From positions 1-41,864 of the forward strand of contig NZ_BAFV01000008.1 of assembly GCF_000308515.1 (NCBI RefSeq): a DNA stretch of 41,864 nucleotides, given 5' to 3'. This document shows positions 25,033 to 34,399 of this stretch, one piece after another. Made by a program: the position numbers and the translations under genes. The notes below the pieces were generated by a model that had not been told where the DNA came from, searched no databases, and saw only the letters and a list, made by a program, of their open reading frames with translations. How positions within the stretch are numbered: position 1 is the stretch's first letter; every line of letters begins with the position of its first letter. The DNA comes from Nocardia carnea NBRC 14403. Its GTDB lineage: Bacteria > Actinomycetota > Actinomycetes > Mycobacteriales > Mycobacteriaceae.

Positions 25033-25338
25033 CTACTTCGAGACGGTGACGTCCACGTTGTGGATGCCGGGGCCTTCGGGCTTCAGCTCGGAGGTGCCGT
25101 TACCCGCGGACGACAACGCCCGCAGGGTCCAGGCGCCGGGCGCCGCGAAGAAGCGGAAATCGCCGGTTCCGGAGGCGACGACCTCGGCGGTGAAATCACC
25201 GTTGCCGTCGAGCAGGCGCACGAAGGCGCCCGCTACGGGCTCGCCGTCGGTGCCGAGGACACGGCCGGTGATAACCGTTTCCTTCTCCACATCGACGCCG
25301 GCCGGAATGGCCTGACCTTGGGTGGGTGCTGCGCACAT
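25033..25338 (-). CDS. sseC2: DUF1416 protein, SseC-like
   Basis: The 101-residue protein starts M-C-A-A-P-T-Q-G-Q and has the beta-sandwich-like pattern I-T-G-R-V-L-G-T-D-G-E-P-V-A-G-A-F-V followed by G-D-F-T-A-E-V. This matches DUF1416, found in actinobacteria directly after a CysA-type rhodanese (Rv0814c/sseC2 in M. tuberculosis, recalled). The fold resembles carboxypeptidase-regulatory-like domains. No catalytic residues are evident apart from Cys2, a possible persulfide acceptor (inference). It begins 5 bp after the rhodanese stop, so the two are co-expressed; the start is fixed by the family and spacing. Confidence 0.88.
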   Translation of the reverse strand: MCAAPTQGQAIPAGVDVEKETVITGRVLGTDGEPVAGAFVRLLDGNGDFTAEVVASGTGDFRFFAAPGAWTLRALSSAGNGTSELKPEGPGIHNVDVTVSK

Positions 25339-25343
25339 GGTGG

Positions 25344-26177
25344 TTACTCTCCCAACTCGATCGGTGCGCCGACCAGCGAACCGTATTCGGTCCAGCTGCC
25401 GTCGTAGTTCTTGACGTTCTGATGTCCGAGCAGCTCCTGCAGCACGAACCAGGTGTGCGAGGAACGCTCGCCGATACGGCAGTAGGCGATGGTTTCCTTG
25501 TCGCCGTCCAGCCCGGCCGCTTTGTAGAGCTCGGCGAGATCTTCGTCCGATTTGAAGGTGCCGTCTTCGTTCGCGGCCTTGCTCCACGGCACGTTGATCG
25601 CGCTCGGGATATGGCCGGGCCGCTGGCTCTGCTCCTGCGGCAGATGCGCGGGCGCCAGGATCTTGCCGGTGAACTCGTCGGGGGAGCGCACGTCGACCAG
25701 GTTCTTGGTGCCGATGGCGGCGATGACCTCGTCGCGGAACGCGCGGATCGAGTTGTCCGGTGCGGCGGCCTTGTACTGGGTGGCCGGCCGGGAAACCGCG
25801 TCACGGGAGAGCGGACGCCCGTCGAGCTCCCACTTCTTGCGGCCGCCGTCGAGCAGTTTGACGTTGTTGTGCCCGTACAGCTTGAAGTACCAGTACGCGT
25901 ACGCGGCGAACCAGTTGTTGTTGCCACCGTAGAGCACGACCTCGTCGTCGTTGGCGATTCCGCGTTCCGAGAGCAGCGCGGAGAACTGCTCCTGGTTCAC
26001 GAAGTCACGACGAACCTGATCCTGCAGGTCGGTCTTCCAATCGAGCCGGACGGCGCCCTCGATGTGCCCGCCCTCGTAGGCGGAGGTGTCCTCGTCGACC
26101 TCGACGAAGACGACGCCAGGGGTCTTGAGATTCTCTTCGGCCCAGTCGACGGAGACCAGGACATCGGAGCGAGCCAT
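25344..26177 (-). CDS. cysA2: Thiosulfate sulfurtransferase (rhodanese) CysA2-type
   Basis: Rhodanese moves sulfane sulfur from thiosulfate to thiols or cyanide. The 277-residue protein has two rhodanese domains. The second carries the active-site loop C-R-I-G-E-R-S with Cys233 (in A-Y-C-R-I-G-E-R-S-S-H-T-W), while the first has L-Y-G-G-N-N-N-W in place of a cysteine loop and is inactive, as usual. The ATG at 26177 has AAAGGA upstream. It lies in the same operon as DUF4395 upstream and DUF1416 downstream, behind a cysteine-rich leader peptide, so expression is probably tied to sulfur supply. The M. tuberculosis counterpart is Rv0815c (recalled). Confidence 0.93.
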   Translation of the reverse strand: MARSDVLVSVDWAEENLKTPGVVFVEVDEDTSAYEGGHIEGAVRLDWKTDLQDQVRRDFVNQEQFSALLSERGIANDDEVVLYGGNNNWFAAYAYWYFKLYGHNNVKLLDGGRKKWELDGRPLSRDAVSRPATQYKAAAPDNSIRAFRDEVIAAIGTKNLVDVRSPDEFTGKILAPAHLPQEQSQRPGHIPSAINVPWSKAANEDGTFKSDEDLAELYKAAGLDGDKETIAYCRIGERSSHTWFVLQELLGHQNVKNYDGSWTEYGSLVGAPIELGE

Positions 26178-26205
26178 TTGTTTCCTTTCAGTGGTGAACA
26201 GCGAT

Positions 26206-26706
26206 TCAGTTCGGTGCGGGGGATTCGGACAGGGAACGGGGGACCAGCTGGGTGACCAGCGGGTAGATCTTGCAGCCGAGGCAGATACCGAACGCGGCAT
26301 TCAGGAATGCCGCGAACAGGGCGAACCCGGCGAAGAGCGCGCCGACCACGGAGGTGCCGAGCAGGAAACCCAGCAGGCTCACCGCAGCGAACACGAAACC
26401 GAGCAGCTGGGCGAACCGCAGTGGCGCGGCCGGCTCGGTTTCGGTGACCGGTCCCGAGCGTGGCGCGATGAGACGAGCGTAGATCAGGCCGTACGGATGC
26501 AGGCGCGGTCCGAGGGTCGCGCCCAGCGCGAAGACGACGGCCTGGATCGCGATCAGCACCGTGGCGGCCGGTGTGGCAACGGCGGCCAGCAGCAACACCA
26601 CGACCAGGACGCCCGTGGTGATAAAGGCGACGAAGCGGGGACCACGGATATCGACCTGCCCGGAGGCTGTTCTCGGGCCGCTTGCCGAGGTGGTGATAGG
26701 GGACAT
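26206..26706 (-). CDS. DUF4395 membrane protein
   Basis: The 166-residue protein has four predicted membrane helices (near residues 26-46, 50-66, 98-120 and 122-142) and ends with the motif G-I-C-L-G-C-K-I-Y. The paired cysteines C-x-x-C in this context are the hallmark of DUF4395, which often sits beside rhodanese or thioredoxin genes. A role in moving or handling reduced sulfur across the membrane is likely but unproven. It is the first structural gene after the leader peptide and is followed 28 bp later by cysA2. The ATG at 26706 has AGGAG upstream. Confidence 0.85.
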   Translation of the reverse strand: MSPITTSASGPRTASGQVDIRGPRFVAFITTGVLVVVLLLAAVATPAATVLIAIQAVVFALGATLGPRLHPYGLIYARLIAPRSGPVTETEPAAPLRFAQLLGFVFAAVSLLGFLLGTSVVGALFAGFALFAAFLNAAFGICLGCKIYPLVTQLVPRSLSESPAPN

Positions 26707-26815
26707 GAACGAAACTCCTGCGCTCGAACTGTTCGGCGGAATTCGGCCGGTTCGCCGGGGGATGAATCACTCGCGCGGACGAACCGTGGTCGGCGTCAGG
26801 AAAAGAGCCGACCGC
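26707..26815 (-). promoter_or_regulatory. Leader segment with alternative hairpins (probable attenuator)
   Basis: Between the leader peptide stop and DUF4395 lie two inverted repeats: ggtcggc/gccgacc (26788-26794 with 26807-26813), starting 3 nt after the peptide's stop, and cggttcg/cgaaccg (26748-26754 with 26780-26786). Ribosome stalling at the cysteine run would change which helix forms. The layout fits cysteine-dependent control reported for mycobacterial polycysteine uORFs; which helix blocks expression is not determined here. Confidence 0.55.
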
Positions 26816-26902
26816 TCAGCGGCACAGGCAGCAACAACCACCGAGGCGGCACAGATCAACTGTGCGGCGACGGGTGAGCATCAGCTCGCGGTGGTTTTGC
26901 AC
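26816..26902 (-). CDS. Cysteine-rich leader peptide (28 residues)
   Basis: The peptide reads L-T-R-R-R-T-V-D-L-C-R in its middle and ends G-G-C-C-C-L-C-R. It matches the actinobacterial leader-peptide type with an R-R-x-V-D-L-C-R motif and a terminal polycysteine tract, known to act as a cysteine attenuator upstream of sulfur genes in mycobacteria. The GTG at 26902 follows a TAGACT box by exactly 7 nt, so it is probably translated as a leaderless uORF. It precedes the DUF4395-rhodanese-DUF1416 operon by 109 nt. The peptide product likely has no function beyond regulation. Confidence 0.85.
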   Translation of the reverse strand: MQNHRELMLTRRRTVDLCRLGGCCCLCR

Positions 26903-26909
26903 AACGCGC

Positions 26910-26937
26910 AGTCTACCCAATCCCGCCGAGGATCCAA
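26910..26937 (-). promoter_or_regulatory. Promoter of the leader peptide and sulfur operon
   Basis: On the minus strand TTGGAT (26937-26932) and TAGACT (26915-26910) are separated by 16 bp, and the start codon lies 7 nt after the -10 box. Confidence 0.65.
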
Positions 26938-26942
26938 TGGGT

Positions 26943-26957
26943 AGGGGGTATCCCCCT
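26943..26957. promoter_or_regulatory. G/C-tract palindrome upstream of the sulfur promoter
   Basis: aggggg-tat-ccccct is a perfect inverted repeat located 5 bp upstream of the -35 box, centred near -50. It could be an activator site or a CsoR/CstR-type operator, which also use G/C tracts flanked by A/T. It also lies 60 nt after the thioredoxin stop, so a terminator is an alternative. Confidence 0.4.
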
Positions 26958-27017
26958 GGTCAGGCCCCCTTGCAGCGACCATCGGCAGCCCCGAGTCGCT
27001 CCCGAGCCGCCACCGAA

Positions 27018-27464
27018 CTACAGCGCGGCCGTCAATGGGCTCAAAGCACTGCGCAGATCGCTCGTCTTGGGCACCCCGGAGATACGGAACCGTTCCCGCC
27101 CCTCGGCGTCGAACACGAAGGTGGTGGGCAGCGAGAGCACGTTCAATGCCCGGGCCAGCGCCGGATCCGCGTCGATATCGACTTCGATATCCCGCGGCGG
27201 CTGCGGGGAATCGGCCAGGTCCGCGGTGGCGTCGGCGACGACCCGGCGTACCGCGGCACACGGCCCGCACCAATCGGCCGAGAAATGCAGTACGGCCGGC
27301 CCCGCCCCGGTGACCCCGGCGGCCACCAGCAGTTCGTCGCGGGCGGCGGTATCGCGATCGAGGGTGGCCGGTGCGTTCCGTACCGCGCCTTCGCGGTGGC
27401 GCAGGTAGAGCCCCGCTGCCAGCCCTGCCAGCAGCATTACCACCAGAATGGTGATCTCGATCAT
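27018..27464 (-). CDS. thiX: Membrane-anchored thioredoxin-like protein
   Basis: The 148-residue protein has an N-terminal membrane anchor (residues 3-21) and a thioredoxin domain with F-S-A-D-W-C-G-P-C, active-site Cys66 and Cys69, and the cis-proline segment S-L-P-T-T-F-V-F. The orientation suggests disulfide exchange at the membrane face; which side is uncertain because the anchor could be a signal anchor. The ATG overlaps the lmeA stop by 4 bp, so both are co-translated. It corresponds to Rv0816c/thiX (recalled) and lies upstream of the rhodanese operon, which it may serve as a sulfur or thiol partner. Confidence 0.88.
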   Translation of the reverse strand: MIEITILVVMLLAGLAAGLYLRHREGAVRNAPATLDRDTAARDELLVAAGVTGAGPAVLHFSADWCGPCAAVRRVVADATADLADSPQPPRDIEVDIDADPALARALNVLSLPTTFVFDAEGRERFRISGVPKTSDLRSALSPLTAAL

Positions 27465-28270
27465 GGTCGCCGCAATCTGTTCAGGTCGATCGTCACATCT
27501 TCACCCCGGCCCTCCACCACGATATGGCCACCCAGCGCGGTGACCTCGATGGGCCGGATCCCGAAAGGGAGTTCCTTGGTATCGATGGTACGGGTGAACA
27601 TCGCCAGCACCGCCGGGATATCGGCTTCGTCGACCACGGGCTCCGACGGGACGGGGGAGAGTTCGTCGGAGTACAGGCCGGTGGCCACTATCCGCACCTG
27701 GTCGCCGTCGAGCAGCAGATCCGCCGCCACACTGACCCGTTCGCCGGTGAAACTCGCGCCCTGCTGGCCGCTGGGGGCCTTCGGTAGCGTCCCGGTCAGC
27801 ACCAGGGCGCCGGCGGTGGTCATTCCCGACCCGCCCGAGCCGCCGGTTCCGTCGGATTTGTCCGCGGGCCGCGAATGCACTTCGAGATCGGGGATGCCGA
27901 ACAACCGGCCGAGTTCGGTCGGAGCGACCCGCATCCGGACATCCACCTGATCCACCGGGAGGCTGCGTACCCGGCCGTCGACGAGGTCGCCGAACGGCAA
28001 CCGCATTCCCAGCAGGGTGGCTTCGAGCGCGATCTCGCCGGGGATATCGGCGCGGACACTATCGGCGTTGATCTCGATATTGTCGTAGTGGCCGCCGAGC
28101 GCCTGGCGCAGGAACGGGAAGCCGTGGAAGGTGACTTCCGGGTCGGCACTGAGTTCGGCGCCGACCCGCAGCGACCGTGACACCCGGTATTCCGAATATG
28201 CGGCCGCGCCGAAATCGACGACCACTGCCAGGCCGGCCAGGCACAGCAGTCCGATGATCAGCTTCCGCAT
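27461..28270 (-). CDS. lmeA: LmeA-family phospholipid-binding protein
   Basis: The 269-residue protein has an N-terminal hydrophobic signal or anchor (residues 3-24) followed by a DUF2993-type domain rich in beta strands with V-x-V-R-M-R-V-A-P-T-E-L. In mycobacteria LmeA (Rv0817c) is a cell-envelope protein needed for lipomannan mannan-chain elongation and binds phospholipids. A Gly/Ser-rich insert (around residues 142-152) is a local peculiarity. The ATG at 28270 follows TAGGGT by 7 nt; the alternative GTG at 28279 overlaps that box. The gene heads a two-gene operon with the thioredoxin. Confidence 0.85.
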   Translation of the reverse strand: MRKLIIGLLCLAGLAVVVDFGAAAYSEYRVSRSLRVGAELSADPEVTFHGFPFLRQALGGHYDNIEINADSVRADIPGEIALEATLLGMRLPFGDLVDGRVRSLPVDQVDVRMRVAPTELGRLFGIPDLEVHSRPADKSDGTGGSGGSGMTTAGALVLTGTLPKAPSGQQGASFTGERVSVAADLLLDGDQVRIVATGLYSDELSPVPSEPVVDEADIPAVLAMFTRTIDTKELPFGIRPIEVTALGGHIVVEGRGEDVTIDLNRLRRP

Positions 28271-28277
28271 GTCATGC

Positions 28278-28283
28278 ACCCTA
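28278..28283 (-). promoter_or_regulatory. Predicted -10 box of lmeA
   Basis: TAGGGT on the minus strand ends 7 nt before the ATG at 28270 and decides against the in-frame GTG at 28279. Confidence 0.5.
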
Positions 28284-28367
28284 ATGGACGCCTTGCGGAG
28301 CGTGCCCGGGGTCCGTCTTCCGGAGGCGCTCTTGCGGCGCCGGACGCGCCGCCGTGATCCAGCGCGC

Positions 28368-28373
28368 TAATCT
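28368..28373 (+). promoter_or_regulatory. Predicted -10 box of the GlnR-like gene
   Basis: TAATCT fits TANNNT in the divergent region between lmeA and the regulator. Transcription would start near 28380 and leave a leader of about 75 nt with GGGAGGAG before the GTG at 28455. Confidence 0.4.
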
Positions 28374-28454
28374 TGCAGCCATCACTTGTGGATAAGCAAC
28401 GTGGCGACGGCGACGAAGCTGGCTTTCGCGTAGCTACGAGATGGGAGGAGTGCC

Positions 28455-29222
28455 GTGGAGCTGCTCCTGCTGACTGCCGATCCGGACCCTGATTCGGTTC
28501 TGCCTTCGCTGACGCTGCTCGCACACAATGTGCGGCCCGCGCCGACCGAGGTGGCCTCGTTGCTCGAGGCGGGTACCGCCGATATCGCGCTGGTGGATGC
28601 GCGGACCGATCTGGCCGCCGCGCGCGGTTTGTGCCGGCTGCTCGGCAGTACGGGATCGTCCGTTCCCGTCGTGGCCGTGCTCACCGAGGGCGGTCTGGTC
28701 GCGGTGAACGCCGATTGGGGTCTCGACGATATTCTGCTGCCCGGTACCGGTCCCGCCGAGCTCGATGCCCGGTTGCGGTTGCTGGTCGGCCGTACCGGTG
28801 GGGCGGCGAGCCCGGAGAACAGCGGCAAGATCACCCTGGGGGAGCTGGTGATCGACGAGGGCACCTACACCGCGCGTTTGCGTGGCCGCCCGCTCGACCT
28901 CACCTACAAGGAATTCGAGCTGTTGAAGTACCTCGCGCAGCATGCCGGGCGGGTATTCACCCGGGCGCAGCTGTTGCAGGAGGTGTGGGGGTACGACTTC
29001 TTCGGCGGTACCCGCACGGTGGATGTGCATGTGCGGCGGTTGCGGGCGAAGCTGGGCAGCGAATACGAATCGCTGATCGGTACGGTCCGCAATGTGGGTT
29101 ACAAGGCTGTGCGGCCGGCTCGGTCGCAGAACAAGGGTGAGGCCGAATCCCGTGCCGGTAGTGGTGATCGCGAGGGTGCGGACGAGGATTCGATGGCCCC
29201 GGTGAACGGTACGGTCCAGTGA
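28455..29222 (+). CDS. Winged-helix response-regulator-type transcription factor (GlnR-like)
   Basis: The 255-residue protein has an OmpR-type layout: an N-terminal receiver-like domain (1-115) and a C-terminal winged helix with [28 protein letters not shown] and [13 protein letters not shown]. The receiver is atypical and no dedicated sensor kinase gene is adjacent, as for orphan GlnR proteins that control nitrogen genes without classical phosphorylation. A Ser/Glu/Asp-rich tail follows residue 220. It is coupled by GTGA overlap to mshD. The M. tuberculosis neighbour Rv0818 is its likely orthologue (recalled). Whether it controls nitrogen or phosphate genes here is not shown. Confidence 0.88.
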   Translation: MELLLLTADPDPDSVLPSLTLLAHNVRPAPTEVASLLEAGTADIALVDARTDLAAARGLCRLLGSTGSSVPVVAVLTEGGLVAVNADWGLDDILLPGTGPAELDARLRLLVGRTGGAASPENSGKITLGELVIDEGTYTARLRGRPLDLTYKEFELLKYLAQHAGRVFTRAQLLQEVWGYDFFGGTRTVDVHVRRLRAKLGSEYESLIGTVRNVGYKAVRPARSQNKGEAESRAGSGDREGADEDSMAPVNGTVQ

Positions 29223-30148
29223 GCGTGGAAGCGGTGCCCGAGATCGAGTTGCGCTGGGTCGACGGTGCACTCGGCAACGGTGACGAGGTGAGCGCCGTGC
29301 TGGCCGCCGCCGCGGCGGCCGACGGTGTCGCCCCTGTTTCCGAACAGGGGCTGCTCGCGCTGCGCGGCGATTCGCCGGTCCGGCATCTACTCGCCCTGAG
29401 TGACGGTGTGGTGGCCGGTTACGCGGGTCTCACTCCGGCGCACGACGAACATCCCGCCATGGCGGAGGTCGCCGTGGCACCCGCGTACCGCGGCCGCGGG
29501 ATCGGCCGGGAAGTGGTGGCCGCCGTGCTCGCGGCCGGCGGCAGCGGGGCCCGGGTGTGGGCGCACGGGAAACTCCCCGCGGCGGAGGCGGTCGCGGCCC
29601 GGCTGGGTCTGGTAGCGGCGCGCGAGCTGTGGCAGATGCGCCGGCCACTGGCAACTCCACAGCTACCGGAGGTGGAGATCCCGGCCGATATCGTGGTGCG
29701 TCACTACGCCGGCCCGGCCGATGACGCGGAACTGCTGCGGGTCAACAACGCTGCCTTCGCTTGGCACCCCGAGCAGGGCGGATGGTCCGCGTCCGAACTG
29801 GCGCAACGGCGCGCCGAATCCTGGTTCGACCCGGCGGGTCTGTTCCTGGCCTTCGCCGCCGACGATCCCGGCCGGTTGCTCGGTTTCCACTGGACCAAGG
29901 TGCATCACGAAGAGAACCCGCCGTCCGGTGAGGTCTATGTGGTGGGTATCGATCCCGCCGCGCAGGGTCGCGGGCTCGGCCGGTTGCTCACGCTGATCGG
30001 CCTGCACCATCTGCGGGACGCGGGCTTGGGTGAGGTGTTGTTGTACACCGAGGCGGACAACACCGCCGCCGTCCGGACCTACAGCCGTCTCGGTTTCGGC
30101 CCGGCGCATATCGATATCGCCTACGCGGCGCCCGACCGGAACACGTGA
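29219..30148 (+). CDS. mshD: Mycothiol synthase MshD
   Basis: MshD acetylates the cysteinyl amino group of Cys-GlcN-Ins to complete mycothiol, the main low-molecular-weight thiol of actinobacteria. The 309-residue protein has two tandem GNAT domains, with acetyl-CoA-binding loops A-Y-R-G-R-G-I-G-R in the first and [10 protein letters not shown] in the second. The ending T-Y-S-R-L-G-F-G-P fits the family. The GTG at 29219 overlaps the stop of the GlnR-like gene as GTGA, so the two are coupled, as at Rv0818-Rv0819 (recalled). Its presence supports an actinobacterial host using mycothiol. Confidence 0.95.
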   Translation: MSVEAVPEIELRWVDGALGNGDEVSAVLAAAAAADGVAPVSEQGLLALRGDSPVRHLLALSDGVVAGYAGLTPAHDEHPAMAEVAVAPAYRGRGIGREVVAAVLAAGGSGARVWAHGKLPAAEAVAARLGLVAARELWQMRRPLATPQLPEVEIPADIVVRHYAGPADDAELLRVNNAAFAWHPEQGGWSASELAQRRAESWFDPAGLFLAFAADDPGRLLGFHWTKVHHEENPPSGEVYVVGIDPAAQGRGLGRLLTLIGLHHLRDAGLGEVLLYTEADNTAAVRTYSRLGFGPAHIDIAYAAPDRNT

Positions 30149-30233
30149 TAACGACCGTGCGACGGCGTCCGAGAGTGTGCTGAGTAACAGCGCGGCAAAT
30201 ATCACACATATCGGGCGCTATCACTCCGCCGGT

Positions 30234-30250
30234 GTTCACTTTCCGTTCAC
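30234..30250 (+). promoter_or_regulatory. PHO box upstream of pstS
   Basis: GTTCAC (30234-30239) and GTTCAC (30245-30250) are perfect direct repeats spaced by 5 nt, the classic binding site of actinobacterial PhoP/RegX3 response regulators. The site lies about 150 nt before pstS. TAGGTT at 30283-30288 is a possible -10 box. Phosphate-limitation induction of pstSCAB follows from this. Confidence 0.85.
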
Positions 30251-30402
30251 TCGCCCTGGTCCGGTTGTCTACCGACGGGACCTAGGTTGATTCTGGGCGG
30301 TCGTAGGCCGCCTGGTGTGCAAGTTCCCTGCGAACGTCACGCCATGAGGCCCGTCCGGGCCGGTGAGGGACCGGGCGAGCAGGATGTATCCGGAGGACTG
30401 GA

Positions 30403-31512
30403 GTGAAGTTCAAGCGCAGCAGCGCCATCGTCGGCGTTCTCGCCGCCGCGATCCTGCCGTTGGCTGCCTGTGGCAGCGACGACAACACCGGCGCGACCGG
30501 TGTCGAAGCCAACGCCGACGTCCAGTGCGGTGGCACGGAAGCACTCAAGGCCAGCGGTTCGTCGGCGCAGAAGAACGCCGTCGAGCGTTTCACCGCCGCC
30601 TACGAAACCAACTGCGACGGCCAGACCCTCAACTACACCTCGAGCGGCTCGGGCGCGGGCGTGAAGGAATTCCTCGGGGGCCAGACCGATTTCGCCGGCT
30701 CCGACTCGCCGCTGAGCGAATCCAAGGGCGAGGTGGCGAAGGCCGCCGAGCGCTGCGCATCACCGGCGTGGAACCTGCCGACGGTGTTCGGTCCGATCGC
30801 CATCACCTACAACGTCGCGGGTGTCGCCGATCTGGCGCTCGACGGCCCCACCATGGCCAAGGTCTTCAACGGCACCATCAAGACCTGGGACGCACCGGAG
30901 ATCAAGGCGCTCAACCCGGACGTGCAGCTGCCCGCCCAGCCGATCAAGGTCATCTACCGGTCGGACGAGTCCGGCACCACCGACAACTTCCAGCTCTACC
31001 TCGATGCGGCCTCCGAAGGCGCCTGGGGCAAGGAAGCGGGCAAGGTCTTCAACGGCGGCGTCGGTGAAGGTGCCAAGGGCAACGAGGGCACCTCGGCCGC
31101 GGTGAAATCGACTCCGAACTCGATCTCCTACAACGAGTGGTCCTTTGCCAAGGCGCAGAACCTGTCCCAGGTGCGGGTCATCACCTCGGCCGGGCCGGAG
31201 CCCGTCGAACTGACCTCGGAAACCGCGGGCAGGGCGATCGACGGCGTGAAGATCAAGGGTGAGGGCAACGATCTGGTGCTCGACACCTCGTCGTTCTACA
31301 AGCCCACCGAGGCCGGTTCGTACCCGATCATCCTGCCGACCTACGAGATCGTCTGCTCCAAGTACGCCGACGGTGAGGTCGCCGCCGCGGTCAAGGGGTT
31401 CCTGACCTCGGCCGTCACCAACGGTCAGGAAGGCCTGGAGGACAACGGCTATGTACCGATCCCGGAGCAGTTCAAAACCAAGCTGACCACGGCGATCAAC
31501 GCCATCTCCTGA
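30403..31512 (+). CDS. pstS: Phosphate ABC transporter substrate-binding lipoprotein PstS
   Basis: PstS captures inorganic phosphate outside the membrane. The 369-residue precursor has a lipoprotein signal with a lipobox L-A-A-C at Cys23, so it is lipid-anchored. Phosphate-binding segments are visible: S-G-S-S-A-Q, S-G-S-G-A-G-V, S-D-S-P-L and [11 protein letters not shown]. The GTG start has GGAGG 6 nt upstream. It heads pstSCAB behind a PHO box, with pstC starting 10 bp after its stop. M. tuberculosis has several dispersed pst copies, whereas here the full set sits beside mshD. Confidence 0.96.
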   Translation: MKFKRSSAIVGVLAAAILPLAACGSDDNTGATGVEANADVQCGGTEALKASGSSAQKNAVERFTAAYETNCDGQTLNYTSSGSGAGVKEFLGGQTDFAGSDSPLSESKGEVAKAAERCASPAWNLPTVFGPIAITYNVAGVADLALDGPTMAKVFNGTIKTWDAPEIKALNPDVQLPAQPIKVIYRSDESGTTDNFQLYLDAASEGAWGKEAGKVFNGGVGEGAKGNEGTSAAVKSTPNSISYNEWSFAKAQNLSQVRVITSAGPEPVELTSETAGRAIDGVKIKGEGNDLVLDTSSFYKPTEAGSYPIILPTYEIVCSKYADGEVAAAVKGFLTSAVTNGQEGLEDNGYVPIPEQFKTKLTTAINAIS

Positions 31513-31522
31513 TAGTGCGAAT

Positions 31523-32572
31523 ATGACAGTCAACCCAGAGGTAGCCTCCGCGGGCTCGTCCACCGGGGCGAGCCTGCGTAAGGCCGGAGACACCGCATCC
31601 ATGTCGAGCGAACCGAACAAACCGCCGCTGCGCCCGCTGGGCGGCGGGCACGGCCGACGGCCCGAACTGATCTTCAAATCGCTGGCCGTAGCCGCCGCCG
31701 CGATCATCGTGGGCTCGATCGCGCTGATCGCGTTGTTCCTGCTCATCCGCGCGGTGCCTTCGCTCGGGGCTGACCAGGTGAACTTCTTCACCAGCACGGA
31801 GTTCAGCACCGGTGACGCGGACAATCTCCGCTTCGGTATCCGTGACCTGTTCATGGTGACGGTGCTGAGCTCCGCCTTCGCACTCATCATCGCGGTGCCG
31901 ATCGGGGTCGGTATCGCACTGTTCCTCACTCGCTACGCACCGAAACAGCTGGCCCGTCCGTTCTCGATGCTGACCGATCTGCTGGCCGCTGTGCCCTCGA
32001 TCGTGTACGGCCTGTGGGGTCTGCTGGTGCTGGCGCCCTACCTGAAACCGGTCCAGCATTTCCTCAACGACAACCTGGGCTGGTTCTTCCTGTTCGCCGA
32101 CGGCAATGTCTCCATCGCCGGCGGCGGCACGATCTTCACCGCCGGAATCGTCCTGGCCGTGATGATCCTGCCGATCATTACCTCGGTCGCCCGGGAAGTG
32201 TTCGCGCTGACCCCGGCCGCGCATATCGAGGCGGCACAGGCGCTCGGCGCCACCAAATGGGAAGTCGTGCGGATGACCGTGCTGCCCTACGGGCGCAGTG
32301 GTGTGATCGCCGGCTCCATGCTCGGTCTGGGCCGGGCCCTGGGCGAGACGATCGCCGTGCTACTCATCCTGAAAACATCGGCGGACGCGGGCGGCTGGTC
32401 GCTGTTCGACGGCGGTTTCACCTTCGCATCCAAGATCGCATCGGCCGCTGCCGAGTTCAGCGCGCCGCTACCGACCGGCGCCTATATCGCGGCGGGCTTC
32501 GTGCTCTTCGTACTGACGTTCGTGGTCAACGCGCTGGCCCGGTTCGTGGCCGGCGGAAAGGTGAACGGCTGA
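31523..32572 (+). CDS. pstC: Phosphate ABC transporter permease PstC
   Basis: PstC is one of two membrane channel subunits for phosphate import. The 349-residue protein has a polar N-terminus (about 50 residues), then six membrane helices and the typical permease [11 protein letters not shown] loop for contact with PstB (near residue 235), plus [11 protein letters not shown]. The ATG at 31523 has a weak ribosome site; it lies 10 bp after pstS. The stop overlaps pstA by one base (TGATG), so the permeases are made in step. Confidence 0.94.
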   Translation: MTVNPEVASAGSSTGASLRKAGDTASMSSEPNKPPLRPLGGGHGRRPELIFKSLAVAAAAIIVGSIALIALFLLIRAVPSLGADQVNFFTSTEFSTGDADNLRFGIRDLFMVTVLSSAFALIIAVPIGVGIALFLTRYAPKQLARPFSMLTDLLAAVPSIVYGLWGLLVLAPYLKPVQHFLNDNLGWFFLFADGNVSIAGGGTIFTAGIVLAVMILPIITSVAREVFALTPAAHIEAAQALGATKWEVVRMTVLPYGRSGVIAGSMLGLGRALGETIAVLLILKTSADAGGWSLFDGGFTFASKIASAAAEFSAPLPTGAYIAAGFVLFVLTFVVNALARFVAGGKVNG

Positions 32573-33477
32573 TGGCCACCATGACCAAATTCGATCAGCC
32601 GATCAAGGCGCCGACTTTCCGCGATGTGAGCACCGCGCGGAAAATCAAGAACAATGTCGCCACCGGGCTGTTCACCCTGTGCTTCGTCATCGCACTCATC
32701 CCGCTCATCTGGGTGCTGGGCATGGTGGTCGCCAACGGTTTCGAGGCGATCCTTTCGCTGGACTGGTGGCAGAACTCGCAGAAGGGCGTCCTGCCCGACC
32801 AGACCGGTGGCGGTGTCTACCACGCCATCTACGGCACCATCGTCCAAACAGCGGTGGCGGCCGTGATCGCGGTACCGCTGGGCATCATGGCCGCGATCTA
32901 CCTGATCGAATACGGCACCGGCCGTTTCGCCAAGGTGACCACCTTCATGGTCGATATCCTGGCCGGTATCCCCTCGATCGTCGCCGCGCTGTTCGTCTTC
33001 GCCCTGTGGATCGCGACCCTGGGCTTCCCACAGAGCTCCTTCGCGGTCGCACTGGCCCTGGTGTTGCTGATGCTGCCGGTGGTGGTGCGCAACACCGAGG
33101 AAATGCTCAAACTCGTCCCCGACGAACTGCGCGAAGCCTCCTACGCGCTCGGTATCCCGAAATGGAAGACGATCGTCAAGGTCGTCATCCCGACCGCCCT
33201 GCCGGGCATGATATCCGGCATCCTGCTCGCGCTTGCCCGCGTCATGGGCGAGACCGCGCCGGTGCTGGTGCTGGTCGGCTACAGCAAGTCGATCAATATG
33301 AATGTCTTCGACGGCAATATGGCCTCGCTGCCCCTGATGATCTACCAGGAACTGGCGAACGCCGAAGACGCGGGCCGCCAGCGCGTATGGGGTGCAGCGC
33401 TCACGCTCATCCTGCTGATCGCACTGCTCTACCTGGCGGCCGCGGGTGTCAACAAGTTCCTGATGCGGAACCGATAA
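32572..33477 (+). CDS. pstA: Phosphate ABC transporter permease PstA
   Basis: PstA is the second permease. The 301-residue protein has six membrane helices, with D-I-L-A-G-I-P-S-I-V and the E-A-S-Y-A-L-G-I-P-K-W coupling loop. The ATG at 32572 overlaps the pstC stop (TGATG), which fixes the start; an open frame in this phase extends upstream inside pstC but is only a shadow. It is followed by pstB after 18 bp. Length and motifs are normal. Confidence 0.94.
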   Translation: MATMTKFDQPIKAPTFRDVSTARKIKNNVATGLFTLCFVIALIPLIWVLGMVVANGFEAILSLDWWQNSQKGVLPDQTGGGVYHAIYGTIVQTAVAAVIAVPLGIMAAIYLIEYGTGRFAKVTTFMVDILAGIPSIVAALFVFALWIATLGFPQSSFAVALALVLLMLPVVVRNTEEMLKLVPDELREASYALGIPKWKTIVKVVIPTALPGMISGILLALARVMGETAPVLVLVGYSKSINMNVFDGNMASLPLMIYQELANAEDAGRQRVWGAALTLILLIALLYLAAAGVNKFLMRNR

Positions 33478-33495
33478 GGCGGAAACGGAAAATAG

Positions 33496-34272
<777 letters not shown>

Positions 34273-34277
34273 GAAAT

Positions 34278-34312
34278 TGGCCCCGACTCCGTCGGCGCGG
34301 GGGTTTTGGCGC
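34278..34312 (+). terminator. Probable pst operon terminator, degenerate hairpin element
   Basis: ccgac-tcc-gtcgg forms a short stem followed by gcgggggttttggc. It resembles the hairpin elements at 24530-24592 (shared cggcgcgggg-ttttggc and the following ccctttggt/cccttggt) and lies 6 nt after the pstB stop. Confidence 0.5.
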
Positions 34313-34399
34313 CCTTTGGTCCCCAGTTCACCGCGCGATATTCGCGTCTGTGGTGCATTGTTTCGCTGACTGAACGCAGGGACGGGCCAAAACCTACAT

